A stretch of DNA of 64,000 nucleotides, taken from Oegoconia quadripuncta (taxonomy: Eukaryota; Arthropoda; Insecta; Lepidoptera; Autostichidae). Each line of letters opens with the position of its first letter. Positions within the stretch are counted from its first letter, which is position 1. The notes beneath the pieces are model-generated. The model was not told the origin of the DNA and did no database searches. It saw only the letters and a program-made list of their open reading frames with translations. The stretch is from the NCBI GenBank assembly GCA_949316235.1, contig OX438751.1, positions 23,651,885-23,715,884 on the forward strand, given 5' to 3'. Positions 10,086 through 20,557 of this stretch are shown here, one piece after another. A program made the translations under genes and the position numbers.

Positions 10086-10437
10086 TTTGGTCTTTACCTA
10101 GGAAATTGGAGTTTTTTTTTCTTCGTTAATCATATGTACCAATTCCTACGATTTTCGAAGCTATTTCCAGAATTTTGTTTTTTATTTGGAAAATGGAATT
10201 TATTGTAAGATTTCACATGAAATATTTTTTAATTTCTGGCCTAAATCACATATTAAAAAAAACTTGAACAGAGCTCTTTTCATGTGGGAAGCACTTCTTG
10301 GATTGATCATCAATCTAAGAATCATTTCTTAGATTCGCTGAAACTTTTAAAAAGCGGTTACTTTTAAAAATTAACACTGCTTACACTTAACTTAATGTTA
10401 TCCGATAATACACACTAAGTTTAGCTAAATTTGGATT
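10086..10437 (+). mobile_element. MITE-1 (mariner-type), right end lost
   Basis: Left terminal inverted repeat tttggtctttacctaggaaa preceded by TA. The interior matches 56080-56502 through gttatccgataata and tttagctaaatttgga. The right TIR is missing, because a LINE-1 copy abuts at 10438. No transposase frame. Confidence 0.8.
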
Positions 10438-10820
10438 AGGATGGTTGCCTACCCTGTGACAAAACGCTGTGCACGCCACTGGTTACGAGGTACCAAATGC
10501 AGCGTCGAACGCAAATGAGGAAAAACGGAAAATAATAGCGATGGAACGCAAAAATTTTCACGTAATCGAAACAATTTATAGATAATATCACGTCTTGCAC
10601 CGTACAACTTCTTACCACGTACAACCACCCTGTGGAACGGACTTCCGGCAGCGGCATTCCCGAACGAGTACGACATTGGAACCTTCAAGAAACCTTCCTC
10701 AGAGGCCGCAACGCATCTGTGACCCTTTTGGTGTTGCGGGTGTCCATGGGCGGCGGTGATTGCTTTCCATCAGGTGACCCGCATGCTCGTTTGCCGCCCT
10801 CTCATATAAATTTAAAAAAA
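10438..10820 (+). mobile_element. LINE-1 3' end, longest copy, with a deletion in the last codons
   Basis: The plus frame gives [20 protein letters not shown] then TFKK, followed by a deletion of about a dozen bases relative to 1-179 that shifts the frame to a stop. The 3' UTR (catcaggtgacccgcatgct) and A-run to 10820 follow. Its first ~55 bases (10441-10495), read on the minus strand, carry cagcgttttgtcacagggta, which also occurs at 43415-43434, so the 5' junction is itself a mosaic. Confidence 0.75.
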
Positions 10821-11119
10821 AAAAAACAACTACCTCATATTGTACCGAATCATTGGAACAGTTTGAAAATTAACATCTCTGAGTCGGCACGACTATTATC
10901 ACCATGATACCTCCTCTAAATAATATTTCCAGCTACATGTTGCTCCTAATACCTGTTCCATACAATGACACATTGTCTTCGACTCTACTAAACTTCTGTT
11001 GAATAATACCTAGCATTGTCGAGTATTGCATAATTACTACTTGCTACCGTAGAGATTATTATCCGTATTTATTTTTGGAAAAACTTTAGAACATATTTTT
11101 ATTGTTAAGATATTTAGAA
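10821..11119. other. Unassigned
   Basis: Short spacer without recognised features. Confidence 0.35.
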
Positions 11120-11815
11120 AAACTCCGAAAGTGAAATTAAAAAATGCTTTATTTTGTAGGTACACAGGGTATAGTCAGATTTTACATTTTTTAAGCTACT
11201 GCTAGTTCAAAAGGCAAATTTGCCCTGAGAAGAACATGTAAGAAACTCTAAGTGTTACTCTTTTTTTAAAAACAGGTTTTTATATTACAAAAATATTTCA
11301 TTATTAATTGTGAAATAGTTTGGCATGCGAAGGAGCTGGTTATGTCCATGGTGATTATCATCCAATAATCTGATATTTTATAATATGCTTTCTTAATAAG
11401 TATCTGTTTTATAGGATCTTTTTCGTTGAAAGGAAGATTTTGTACATCAACGGAAACCTACCGATTCATTTCTGAATTTGCGGAATCTGCTTACATGATT
11501 TTTTTTTTTTTTTTATTTAGAATGGGATCGCTCTTGACCTTAATCTGGACTAATGTCGAGATAAGGTCTACGATGGAACGAGCTTTCCCAGAAGATGCCT
11601 ATTTAACCTGACTTTAAAGAGCTGCGGGTTATAAATGTTTATCTTTATTTCTTGAATTGATATCATGTTTATCACTATTTTTCCTAAATTATGCTTATTT
11701 TTTGACATACATAGATTTTCAAAAATGTACTGTGATGAAATAGTTAGAATATTATACTCTTTCAACTTATATCTAAGTAACACTGCAGGTCTCAATTGAT
11801 AAATTACGCGAACGG
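11120..11815 (-). mobile_element. LINE-2 3' end (coding remnant and tail), interrupted by LINE-3
   Basis: The tail order matches other LINE-2 copies (tttattttgtaggtacacag, aagctactgct, ctgatattttataatatgct). The minus-strand protein near 11640-11795 reads YNILTISSQYIFENL, matching YNILTFSSRYIFENL at 61.7 kb and confirming the family. A foreign LINE end at 11499-11634 splits it. Through that insertion the LINE-2 frame runs on into LINE-3 codons, producing a fused 75-residue open frame. Confidence 0.75.
11499..11634 (-). mobile_element. LINE-3 3' end nested in LINE-2
   Basis: Minus-strand peptide NPQLFKVRLNRHLLGKLVPS then stop, a C-terminal pattern known from other insect reverse-transcriptase polyproteins (recalled), then about 70 bp of UTR and a poly-A seen as a T-run at 11498-11515. 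LINE-2 sequence resumes on both sides. Confidence 0.65.
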
Positions 11816-12177
11816 CTCGTTTCTGTTAAACAAAGATTGTATTTATATCCGCGGCGTTTCCCCACAGCGGGATACCGTAAGACATCAAGCTATGGAAATA
11901 ACTAAAATAAACCAATCTAGCTTTAGCTAAAGACTATATCATCCAAGTACCTACTTCAAACAATGCTGTACACGTGGCCACATTCTGGTCCTCAAGAATT
12001 TGATGATTTTGCCATCGACTCGCTAAGACCCGTATTTTAGAATGTTGCTTAAGCGTAGATCTGCGATTGAGCATAGTTAGAAAGAGATGCCGATATACAA
12101 GTTACATAAAGCTGTCCCATTTTAACTGTCCTCAAGCGGAGATCTCTGCTTGATTAACATTCTGAAATACGGACCTA
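11816..12177. other. Unassigned
   Basis: No recognised element or gene. Confidence 0.35.
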
Positions 12178-12300
12178 TATATTTCGGACACTTACAAGTC
12201 TAGTTGCTTAGTGTGGTATTAAATGGCGCTGTGTGTATATTTCTAAGAGTTATTATTGCTTACACCAATCATCTAGTCCCAAACTAAGCAAGCATTAACA
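12178..12300 (-). mobile_element. SINE-B tail split by a 63-bp SINE-B' tail fragment
   Basis: Plus-strand atatttcggacacttac (ending 12195) and cttacaccaatcatctagtc (from 12259) are the two halves of a minus-strand SINE-B tail. Between them lies tagttgcttagtgtgg..., a plus-strand SINE-B' tail. The 5-bp string cttac flanks the inserted piece at 12191-12195 and 12259-12263. Confidence 0.65.
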
Positions 12301-12600
12301 ATTTAATGTTTGGAATAAAGTCGTAACGTTATGTATGTATTCAATATTCTCGACTAGTCCATTTGGATTACATTTACAAGAAATAATGAAAACTAAATGA
12401 CGATAACAAAAACGGAACGTTTATCACATCAATGTTGAATAACTACTTCACACCTCCTTTGAAGACTGTATTTAATAACTAACAAAGCATAAACTCTTTA
12501 AAAATTAATGAGGTTCCGTCACTGATATTTCATTTGTAAAATTCTTAGTTGAAGCTTAGTTGTTTCTGAATTATAGAAACGTCACGTTTCTGGTGAGGAC
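12301..12600. other. Unassigned
   Basis: No recognised element. Confidence 0.35.
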
Positions 12601-12970
12601 CGTTTTTTAACCCCCGATGAAAACCCCCGTGTTGTGTGTTTGACGGAGTTGTGTGTGTTTATGTAGTCAATGGTGTCGATTCGGATGCACACCAACTAAA
12701 CTAAACTAAACTAAACTAAAACCAGTTTTGGAGTGGTGCCGTCGCATCGTACTATTCCAGGAAGAAAGAGACAGTACTACTTTAAAACTGGTTTTAGTTT
12801 AGTTTAGTTGGTGTACATCCGAAGCGACACCATTGTCCGGATGTATCTTAGTTACGTGGGTCGATTTGTGTGCGGTTTATTTCATATTTAAGACTAAGCG
12901 AAAGTACAAGTTCATATTGTTTGATGAAAACCGGGTAAGCTGTTCGTTTTTTGGTGTATTTGATTTAATT
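12601..12970 (+). repeat. Family D copy interrupted by MITE-2
   Basis: Order as in 2061-2328: aacccccgatgaaaaccccc, tgtgtgtttatgtagtca, [MITE-2], tccggatgtatcttag, tttgatgaaaaccgggtaag, tttttggtgtatttga. The family-D blocks on either side of 12671-12832 are contiguous in other copies. Confidence 0.65.
12671..12832 (+). mobile_element. MITE-2, inverted-repeat element
   Basis: Ends tggtgtcgattcggatg and, inverted, tggtgtcgcttcggatg. The arms continue through caccaactaaactaaa to ccagtttt, giving ~55-bp imperfect arms around a short centre (gccgtcgcatcgtac). The left arm carries extra ctaaa pentamers. A second copy in opposite orientation is at 25787-25938. No clear target duplication. Confidence 0.75.
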
Positions 12971-13859
12971 TGGGTTTTCTAATTTTTTTTTTATATCAAC
13001 ACTTTGACCGACTCTGAACGCCTACAAACGTAATAACAATAAAATCTATTGTTACGTTACGTTCTTAGCCATGTTTGATGGAATTTGTTTGGTTTACCTA
13101 GACGATAAATTCCTTTGTTTATCTCGGGGGTTTACTGAACTTTGAATTTATAGTTATTTAAGTCAGTAGATGAATATTGCCAAAAGACCATTTGCAGTTG
13201 CATATCTTAAGAATTATAAATAATAGGCCTATATGTTTCAAGTACCTACTTTCTAAATGTTTCAGAAACCAAATTGGAATTAGTTTCCGCACGTTTGAGT
13301 GAACCCTAAAAATCTATCAAAAAACCAAGGCACGAGGAGTGAGGTTGCGTTCTGAAACCGCTTTTGACTCGCCGCCCGACGACTCGTTCGCATTGTTTTC
13401 AAATCGTAACAGTGGGTTCCGCCACCGACACCGGCCAGCATTAATTACACCTAATTGAATTTCGAATTGGAACGATGACATTTGAATTTTGGCGGGATCC
13501 GTTCGCTGGATAGTGTTAGGGCTGTCACTAGCAATACCGTCCGCTATTTAAGCTTATTTGATGCGGATGCAAACTCTTACTCTAACCGACAAACGGTTGC
13601 CTTAGCTATTTCATTAAACGGCACGTCATGTTGATTTATTTATATTTTTTTTGTTTATTCTCCGACAATGTTAGAAGGCCAAGGGATCCGAGCCCATACA
13701 ACCTAGTCTTCTATAGTATTCTTTAGTGTTATTAAGTAAAGTGGCAAAAAGCTTTGCGGAAGATTTTGGTGGCTTCTTGTGGGAACCCGAAAGCTTCGTC
13801 ACGCACTTTAATGTACACTTCCCTTCACTTGCACACCATCACAGACTTTTGCCGTCCAA
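12971..13859. other. Mostly unassigned; family-D scrap near 13060-13140
   Basis: cgttcttagccatgtttgat and 'ctagacgataaattcc' echo the family-D end at 18700-18805. The remainder, including a less AT-rich patch at 13320-13440, holds nothing that I recognise. Confidence 0.4.
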
Positions 13860-14112
13860 AATCAAAATAAAAAAATGCTTTATTTTGTAGGTACACAAAG
13901 TATAGTTAGATTTTACATTTAAGCTAAGAACAAGCAAGAAACTCGAGAGGTTGCTCTTTTATAAAAAAAGGTTTTTATGTTACAAAATTATTAATTATTA
14001 TTTTATATTATAATATTTCATTATTAACTGTGAAATAGCCTGGTTACGCGATCGGGCTGTTCATGTCCATGAATGTTTATCATCTAAATAATCTGATATT
14101 TTATAATACAAT
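13860..14112 (-). mobile_element. LINE-2 3' tail
   Basis: Plus-strand order aaaatcaaaataaaaaaatg, ctttattttgtaggtacaca, aagcaagaaactcgag, ttattaactgtgaaatagcc, aataatctgatattttataa. Only UTR, no coding part. The central AT spacer is lengthened. Confidence 0.75.
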
Positions 14113-14789
14113 ATTCTACCGTTATCAAACTTCAAAATGTAGATTGCACTAATTTCAAGAAACAAAAATGCAACCTCATCACTGAATTCCTGGCAAAACG
14201 TCTTGAATTGTATATAAAATAAATAAAAAAATTACTGAACTCGAAATCCGGCAGTAATTCAGAATCTGTAATTGCTTTCCTGAAATATACTTGGATGAAT
14301 TACGATTCAAATCCACATCCGCGATAGTGTAATATCCGCAGCATTCCAATGCCTATCCCAGCTAGTGATGTGCTATAAAGAGGCCGATTGCTTCAATCGA
14401 GACCACCTGCGGTTATACATAATAGCATTTTAAAATCGCTCGACAACAACGAATAGTGAAATGTGTGTAATGAGAATTATCTAGATCGCTTCTGTTGTGG
14501 CAGCAGTCGATACCAGCCTTTATTATACGGTGAATAAACGGTGAATAGGCGTTTAGTGTGCCCCTCTATTCTGAAAGATTATTTTACATTGTACTCCCTT
14601 TTATTGGTAGGAAAATAGTAATCAGTTAGTTTATTAGGTGCGTTACTTGCAGATTTAGACGTGTATTCATTTGGTACACAAAAGGCAACAAACGCGCTAC
14701 TTATAATTACCAATTAAAAACTGCCAGTGATATTAATATGAACAAAAAAGAATGGTATTATTAAAATATAGAGTTACTATATTTATTTT
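14113..14789. other. Unassigned
   Basis: No recognised element or convincing reading frame. Confidence 0.4.
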
Positions 14790-15095
14790 TATTTTATGCA
14801 CGACGGGTTGGTACTTGTCCTCAATCACACCTGATGTTAAGTGAAGATGAGGTCGAAGGTGGAAGCGTACTGACCCGGAAACCCCAACACATTTGGGGGA
14901 CTGGCTATCTTATCTCTGACAACCGGAACACAACAATGCTATTAACATTCCTTCATGGCGGCATATTTAGATAAGATGGTGCTAGCTAGCCAGGCGGACA
15001 TTTAAAATGCCCTACCACCAACCAAACCGAGTACTTAAACGTGTACCCCGCTGGGGATCGAACCCGCGACCTCCGAATCGTAAACCCAATGTTGA
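14790..15095 (-). mobile_element. SINE-C, near full length
   Basis: Minus-strand copy from the tail (acgacgggttggtacttgtc) back to the B box (ggggatcgaacccgcgacct) and 'aatcgtaaacccaatgtt'. The first ~25 bases of the head, including the A box, are missing. Confidence 0.85.
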
Positions 15096-15274
15096 ATGAA
15101 ACTTAAGTTACCTACTAACTTGGACGGAATTTGCAAGAATTCAGTACAAAAATCGGTCAGGCTACGTTTACAATAAAATAAACAAAGAATTCAGTGTTTA
15201 TAATAAATCTCTCCATGAATGAAAAAAAAAACACTAGTTACTTGGATTAAAACTCTAAACTATCAGGATACTGA

Positions 15275-15303
15275 ATACACACACACACACACACACACAC
15301 CAC
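15275..15303. repeat. (CA)n microsatellite
   Basis: About 13 CA units, with looser CA-rich sequence continuing to 15330. Confidence 0.9.
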
Positions 15304-15369
15304 TGATACACACTATACACACATACACGATTATGTAAAATGTAATGTTAGGTTAAACATTTTATAAGA

Positions 15370-15535
15370 CATTTTGTTTTGTAAAAATAAAACCTTTGCT
15401 AACCTATGATATGGACGAGTGGTTCCTCCTACAGGCTTTTCTAAGCTTAAAAGGAGGATCGTAAAACTTGTATTGCCAATATGTAGTAAAGAAATAAACG
15501 ATTTTTGATTTATTGATTTTGATTTTGACCTTCTA
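15370..15535 (+). mobile_element. LINE 3' tail with (GATTTT)n end
   Basis: Ends aaataaacgatttttg then repeats of ATTTTG, the usual form of a non-LTR tail. ggttcctcctacaggctttt and aaaaggaggatcgtaaaact form an inverted pair upstream. The family is not assigned. Confidence 0.4.
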
Positions 15536-15574
15536 GTTTTAAATCGTAGCCTTATTTGATTCATTTTCTATTAT

Positions 15575-15640
15575 AGTGTTAGCAAGGGAAGTTAAGCAAT
15601 GTCCACCACACGGATGGGTGAACACAGGCGCCATTTTGAG
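15575..15640 (+). mobile_element. SINE-5S head fragment
   Basis: gaagttaagcaatgtcc and cggatgggtgaacac preserve the 5S A-block and box C order. No SINE body follows beyond about 15640. Confidence 0.5.
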
Positions 15641-15867
15641 CTTTTTAAAATGTATTTTAATATTGAAATTATTTAGTACGAGTTAAATATCATGGCATCA
15701 CAGGATAAGGGCGCGTTTCTAAAGGCTCAGTAACCATGGCGTCTCTCGCACGAGTGGTCACGTCCCTAATAGCGGGACACGTGTGGCGTCCCGCGATGAG
15801 GATGATTGCCGACAAACGCCGCTGTACACAACTAGTCACAACGATATTAATAGTAATGGCAGGTAAC

Positions 15868-16178
15868 GCGTCGGTGGCTCAGCGGTTAAGATACGATCAC
15901 ATAAGTTAGGCGGTCCGGGTTCGATTCCCAGGTAGGCAGTGTACCAATTAGTTTTTAAATTTAATTTAATTATTTATGTACATTTATCCGACTGCTCTTA
16001 AACGGTGAAGGAAAAAATCGTGAGGAAACCTGCATGCCTGAGAAATAAAAATTCAAAGGCATGTGAAGTCCCCAACCCGCATTGGGCCACCGTGGTGGAC
16101 TATGGCCCATACTCCCTCATATACGAGGGAAGGCCTTTATCCCTGCAGTGGGATGTTTACGGGCTGATGATGAAGACA
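15868..16178 (+). mobile_element. SINE-A, full length
   Basis: A box ggtggctcagcggttaag, B box ccgggttcgattccc, body gtggtggactatggccca, tail cagtgggatgtttacggg with GATGATGA. This is the cleanest full-length copy of the family here. Confidence 0.9.
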
Positions 16179-16600
16179 GTTTTTGGTGTATGATGATATC
16201 GATGAATGTCGATGATAATATCACAGCGTTTCGACGGTTTTATAATATTTCGTTTAAAAATGTATGATTAAACGCCGAGATACGTTCTTATAGCCGCATG
16301 TTTGATGGAAAATCGGTTTAATCGTTTCAAAGAAATGTAACTAAATAGCTTGCCTTACTTTTTGATTTCTAAATTGTGATGAGAGATTTACTTCATTAGG
16401 GTTATGTAACCAAATGGCAAAAACAAGGGCAAAAATTAATAATGTTAGTCCATTAGCTCTTTTAAGTTTATTTATTTTTGCAGTCAGTAAAATTGCCATT
16501 GCAGTATATTACTTGTGTGTTCAGATTTATAAAACTAAACAGAAACTCTAGGCCTATATCCCTGGAATGGGATGTTTACAGGGCTGATGACGATGAAGGC
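16179..16600 (+). repeat. Right part of the duplication of the 2.3-3.9 kb locus, plus a SINE-A tail scrap
   Basis: Continues from SINE-A with the same sequence as 2681-2815, then jumps at about 16340 to the match of 3685-3890, so about 870 bp of the first locus is absent. 16550-16600 holds a separate SINE-A tail scrap (ggcctatatccctggaatgg). Confidence 0.65.
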
Positions 16601-17122
16601 CAGATTATTAGGTCTGGCTAAACCCATGCGACTATTTAATGGGACGCGCATTGCGAGTAAATGTAGATCATATACCGTCGTATACACATACGATTTCTTA
16701 TATACTCTTCTTTTTAGCGGGTCGATGTCAAGAACATCAAATTTTTGAGGACCAGCAGCTCTACTACGTAATATTTTTTGCGTTCGATCGCTAATAAATA
16801 ACGTTTAGCTCGCTTGCGTTCAATCAAGGGGACGAACGTCTAATAAATAGACGTATCGAGTTACCAATTACCATAATTTACTTTTAGAGCGCTTACGTGG
16901 TACCAAATTATTATACTGACGTAGCGTCCGTGCGTCACTGGGCGTTTGGGGGCACTGAAAATCAGCGCTATGATTGAGCATGAGCTGAGTGACTAAGCTA
17001 TTTGTGGACGCCGCAACACTTGACAGCATTGTGCGCATCTTCTTCATAATTGTATTTCTTTTTTAGCTATAATTTGCTACTTCTTTGTTTTTGTATCGTG
17101 TTATTGCGTTCATAACATACGA
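16601..17122. other. Unassigned, with family-F-like motif near 16945-17010
   Basis: ggcactgaaaatcagcgcta and gagctgagtgactaagc resemble a LINE 3' UTR motif also seen at 44556-44640. Otherwise nothing recognised. Confidence 0.35.
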
Positions 17123-17545
17123 CGACCGGTTGGTGTAGTGGATAGTGACCCTGTCAGTGAAACCAACGGTTGCGGGTTCGAATCCCGCGAGGGGTAAATG
17201 TTTGTGTGACGAATACGAACATTTGTTCCTGAGTCACGGATATTTATACTCAACTCAACTCAACTCAAAGCATTTTATTTCAACGTAAGATACATGATAT
17301 CATTTGTTGAATGTCAATTTAAATCTATTGGAAATAGATACAGGGCTAAGCATTTTTCGGTCAGTCAGTATGTCCAAGCTACCACCGCTTCGGAAAGGGA
17401 AATCATCTGTGGGAAATGAAGCGGCGCAAGAAACCCACACATAAATATTTATGTATGTTTATCCGTTATCTAGTATCCATAGCACAAGCTTTGCTTAATT
17501 TGGGACTAGATGATTGGTGTAAGTGTCCGAAATATTTATTTATTA
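17123..17545 (+). mobile_element. SINE-B, full length, carrying a nested LINE tail
   Basis: Head gaccggttggtgtagtggat, B box gggttcgaatcccgc, body to cggatatttata (17248), then resumes at 17441 with ataaatatttatgtatgttt and runs to the tail. The insertion at 17249-17440 reads on the minus strand as a LINE end (ttgcgccgcttcatttccc ... gagttgagttgag), with repeated ACTCA at its tail edge. Confidence 0.8.
17249..17440 (-). mobile_element. LINE 3' tail with (TGAGT)n nested in SINE-B
   Basis: Plus-strand ctcaactcaactcaactcaa at its left edge is the tail microsatellite. The rest runs to ggcgcaagaaaccc. Microhomology 'ata' lies at both junctions. A related family is known in Lepidoptera, but I do not assign a name. 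Confidence 0.6.
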
Positions 17546-17635
17546 CTATTTTTATTTATTATAAATTATTCTTATTCTTAAATTTGTGATCAAATACATA
17601 ATTTTTTACATTGTACGGCATCAGATCTCTGGCCT

Positions 17636-17768
17636 TGTCGTGGTCACCATTCCCTAACCTTAATGCGCAATGCTCAGTTCTTCAATGTGCCCTACCCTCT
17701 GCCACTTCAACTTACTAATACGCTGGGCTATGTCAGTATCTTTCATTCGTTAGAAAAATCGTGGTCTG
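17636..17768 (-). pseudogene. RTE-c reverse-transcriptase C-terminal remnant
   Basis: Minus-strand translation gives TDIAQRISKLKWQRVGHIEE, which aligns with the QWAGHI segment of RTE-c at 30.2 kb. Upstream and downstream are lost or frameshifted. Confidence 0.6.
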
Positions 17769-18149
17769 GTGAAAGTTGACCGCTCCTGTCACGTGGTTTA
17801 ATAGCGAATGCGGCTGCATCACGAGTACATAAACACGTCATAAACTGGTCAGAAAATGTAGAGTCATCAATAGTATCATTACGTTATATCTAATCTGTGG
17901 TATGACGCCTGCGGTAGCCGGTGCAGGTCGCTTAGACAAAAAAAGTAATTATTTTGTTTTCTGGTCAATTTGATGGATTTGGGTCCGTGTAATGTGTTAA
18001 TATGAATTTGGCAAGTTAATTTGTTACCGGTTTTGTAGCCAAATGAAAAAGAAGGAGAATCTCAATTTGGCTGCATTTAAAAAAATGACAAACAGCTCGG
18101 TTTTTGTTCGTCTGTTACCGTCATTTATTAATCCGCGAGGTAAAACGAA
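17769..18149. other. Unassigned
   Basis: No recognised feature. An open frame from 18043 runs into family D and has no motif. Confidence 0.35.
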
Positions 18150-18805
18150 AGATGCTGTGTGTTTGACGGATATTTTGTGTGTGTGTGTGGGCGTAGGCGT
18201 GGGTATGTGTGCATGTGTGTCCAGTTTTTGTCCAGACGTATCTCAGTAATGCAGGTTTGGTTTTTTATTATTAAAACGAATCAAGGTGACCGTTTATTAG
18301 GCTTTGATCAAAGTCGGTTGGGAGATATTTAGCTTTTAACACTGATTTTAGGGCATTTGAATGTGTCCAGTTTTTGTCCGGACGTATCTCAGTAATGCGT
18401 GGTTTGGTTTTTTATTATTAAAACTAATCAAGGTGACCGTTTATTAAGCCTTTGATGAAAGTCGGTTCGGAGATATTTAGCTTTTGACACTGTTTTTAGG
18501 GTATTTGAATGTGTCCAGTTTTTGTCCGGACGTATCTCAGTAATGCGTGGTTTGGTTTTTTATTATTAAAACTAATCAAGGTGACCGTTTATTAGCCTTT
18601 GATGAAAGTCAGTTCGGAGATATTTAGCTTTTAACACGGTTTTTAGGGTATTTAAATGGTGCCATAGCCTTTCGGAGGTACAATTTTTTTTATATACTTA
18701 ATATTAAACGTTCTTGTAGCTATGTTTGATGGAAACGAGTTAAGCCGTTCCGACGCGGTTTAGTTTTTAACACAGTTGGTTTGGTTTATCTGGATGATAT
18801 AATCA
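18150..18805 (+). repeat. Family D, longest copy, with internal tandem array
   Basis: Starts with the GT-rich block. The unit gtgtccagtttttgtccgga ... tttttagggtatttgaat is present three times (18217, 18363, 18511; period 146-148 bp), then the family-D end runs through tagctatgtttgatggaaac to ctggatgatataatcatt. The tandem organisation is satellite-like. Confidence 0.75.
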
Positions 18806-19396
18806 TTTCTTTTATATATAGGCATTTCTGAAAGTACTTGAAGTATATATAGCAAATTATGGGACAAAATACAAACATTAAGTTAATAAGGATAATGTCG
18901 CTTCTATGTTTAAAAATAAGGTCATTGAGTTTGATGTTAAGTGAAGGCTATTTCTACATATTTTTCTTTGTTTTGTCGAATGACCATTGTAGCTCAAAAC
19001 CTAAACAACAAACCTTGAGATTCTTGTTCGTTTTTCTCGGGGGAGTCAGCCTTGTGGATGAGATAATTATCTCATGATTTTGGTCTATTGACTAAAACTA
19101 TATAAAGCATGTTTCCTAAAATATAACTATCCTCTAACTCGGTCTAGAAAGTTAATAGAAACCAGTCCTCTGAAACAACAACTGATCTCCCAATCAAACA
19201 GAATTCCTAATTCAAATTCAAACTTGGAAGCAGACCGTTGTCTCACAGCGACACATGACGATACGTAGTCTCGGAAAACCGTTCACAGACAGGGCCCGTG
19301 CGATACGGCCAATTCGTGTGACGAAAGACGAGTGTGGAATTAGATTATACTATAAAGAACAATTTCAGTTGACTTTGTAATAAACGTGCGTGCGGG

Positions 19397-19398
<2 letters not shown>
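18806..19398. other. Unassigned
   Basis: No recognised gene. A short LINE-2-like tail echo (ttctcgggggagtcagcctt) is at about 19033-19060. Confidence 0.35.
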
Positions 19399-19483
<85 letters not shown>

Positions 19484-19490
19484 GTGTGTG
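19399..19490. repeat. (TG)n microsatellite, 92 bp
   Basis: About 46 TG units with a single TGCG interruption at 19477-19480. Long and nearly pure, so likely polymorphic. Confidence 0.97.
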
Positions 19491-19723
19491 ATTGGAAGTG
19501 GAAGGTGTCGTTCGATTCGTCTTGATCTCTACAGGGTCGTAGGATACATTTATATAAGTAAGTTGTCCGTTTTCAACCAGTTTTCAACCTCTTGCTGGTA
19601 TCTGATTGAGCTGGAATTTGGCATGTGTTAGTTCGGTGACAATGCAATGTTATGGTACCATCGCTGATCTAATGATGGAGCCGGGATTTAGTGAGTTATC
19701 ACATATTATGCTTCGTCGTCATA
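19491..19723. other. Unassigned, with family-H motif near 19660-19700
   Basis: ctgatctaatgatggagccg resembles the family-H block at 57356 and 57475. Confidence 0.35.
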
Positions 19724-20030
19724 GCATCGGTGGCTCAGCGGTTAAGACGCGGTCTCCCAATTCGTGAGGTCCGAGTTCGATTCCCAGGCAGCCCATGAAC
19801 CAATGACTTTTTAAATTTAATTTAAAATCTTATGTGCATTTATCCGAGTTCTCTTAAATGGTGAAGGAAAACATAGGAAACCTGCATGCCTGAGAAATAA
19901 AAATTCTAAGGCATGTGAAGTCCCCAACCTGCATTGGGCCAGCGTGGTGGACTATGGCCCATACTCCCCCATAATAGGAGGGAAGGCTTATATCCCTGCA
20001 GTGGGATGTTTACGGGCTGATGATCATGAT
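19724..20030 (+). mobile_element. SINE-A, full length
   Basis: Head ggtggctcagcggttaag, B box ccgagttcgattccc, body gtggtggactatggccca, tail gtgggatgtttacgggctga. A short deletion removes 'tcgtga' in the aaaacatagg segment. Confidence 0.88.
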
Positions 20031-20135
20031 AATGAATATGTGATAATCATGATCGAGTTATTATAAGTTGGTTTTTAAAAGTATTTTTAATGTAGAAATT
20101 ATTATTATATCTATACCTACTTATACCCCTAAATA

Positions 20136-20557
20136 TTAGGTCCTTACTTATGAAATTGGCGTTTTGTATGAAGAATTTCATTGAGACTTTTTTCTATATA
20201 CAAACATTTTTGATTTTTTTTTGGGAACGGCAAATCCAAATTTAGCTAAACTTTGTGTGAATTATCGGATAACATTAAGTTAAGTATAGGCAGTGTTAAT
20301 TTTTAAAGGTAACCGCTTTATAAATGTTTCAGCGAATCTAAGAAATGATTATGGGAAGCACATGAAAAAAGCTCTGTTCAAATTTTTTTTATTATATGAT
20401 TTAGCCCAGAAATTAAAAAATATCTCATGTGAAACCTTGAAATAATATTCCATTTTCGAAGTAAAAAACACATTTGGATATAGCTTTGAAAATCGCAGGA
20501 ATTGGTACATATGATTAACGAAGAAAAAAATCTCCAATTTCGTAGATAAAGACCCAA
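20136..20557 (-). mobile_element. MITE-1, complete, mariner-type
   Basis: 422 bp bounded by TA (20134-20135 and 20558-20559). Plus-strand left end ttaggtccttacttatgaaa. The right end, inverted, reads ttgggtctttatctacgaaa. The interior matches 56080-56502 in reverse. No transposase, so it is non-autonomous. Confidence 0.88.

Noticed and set aside
19386..19631. Reading frame starting in the (TG)n run
   Set aside because: Cys-Val repeat created by the microsatellite.
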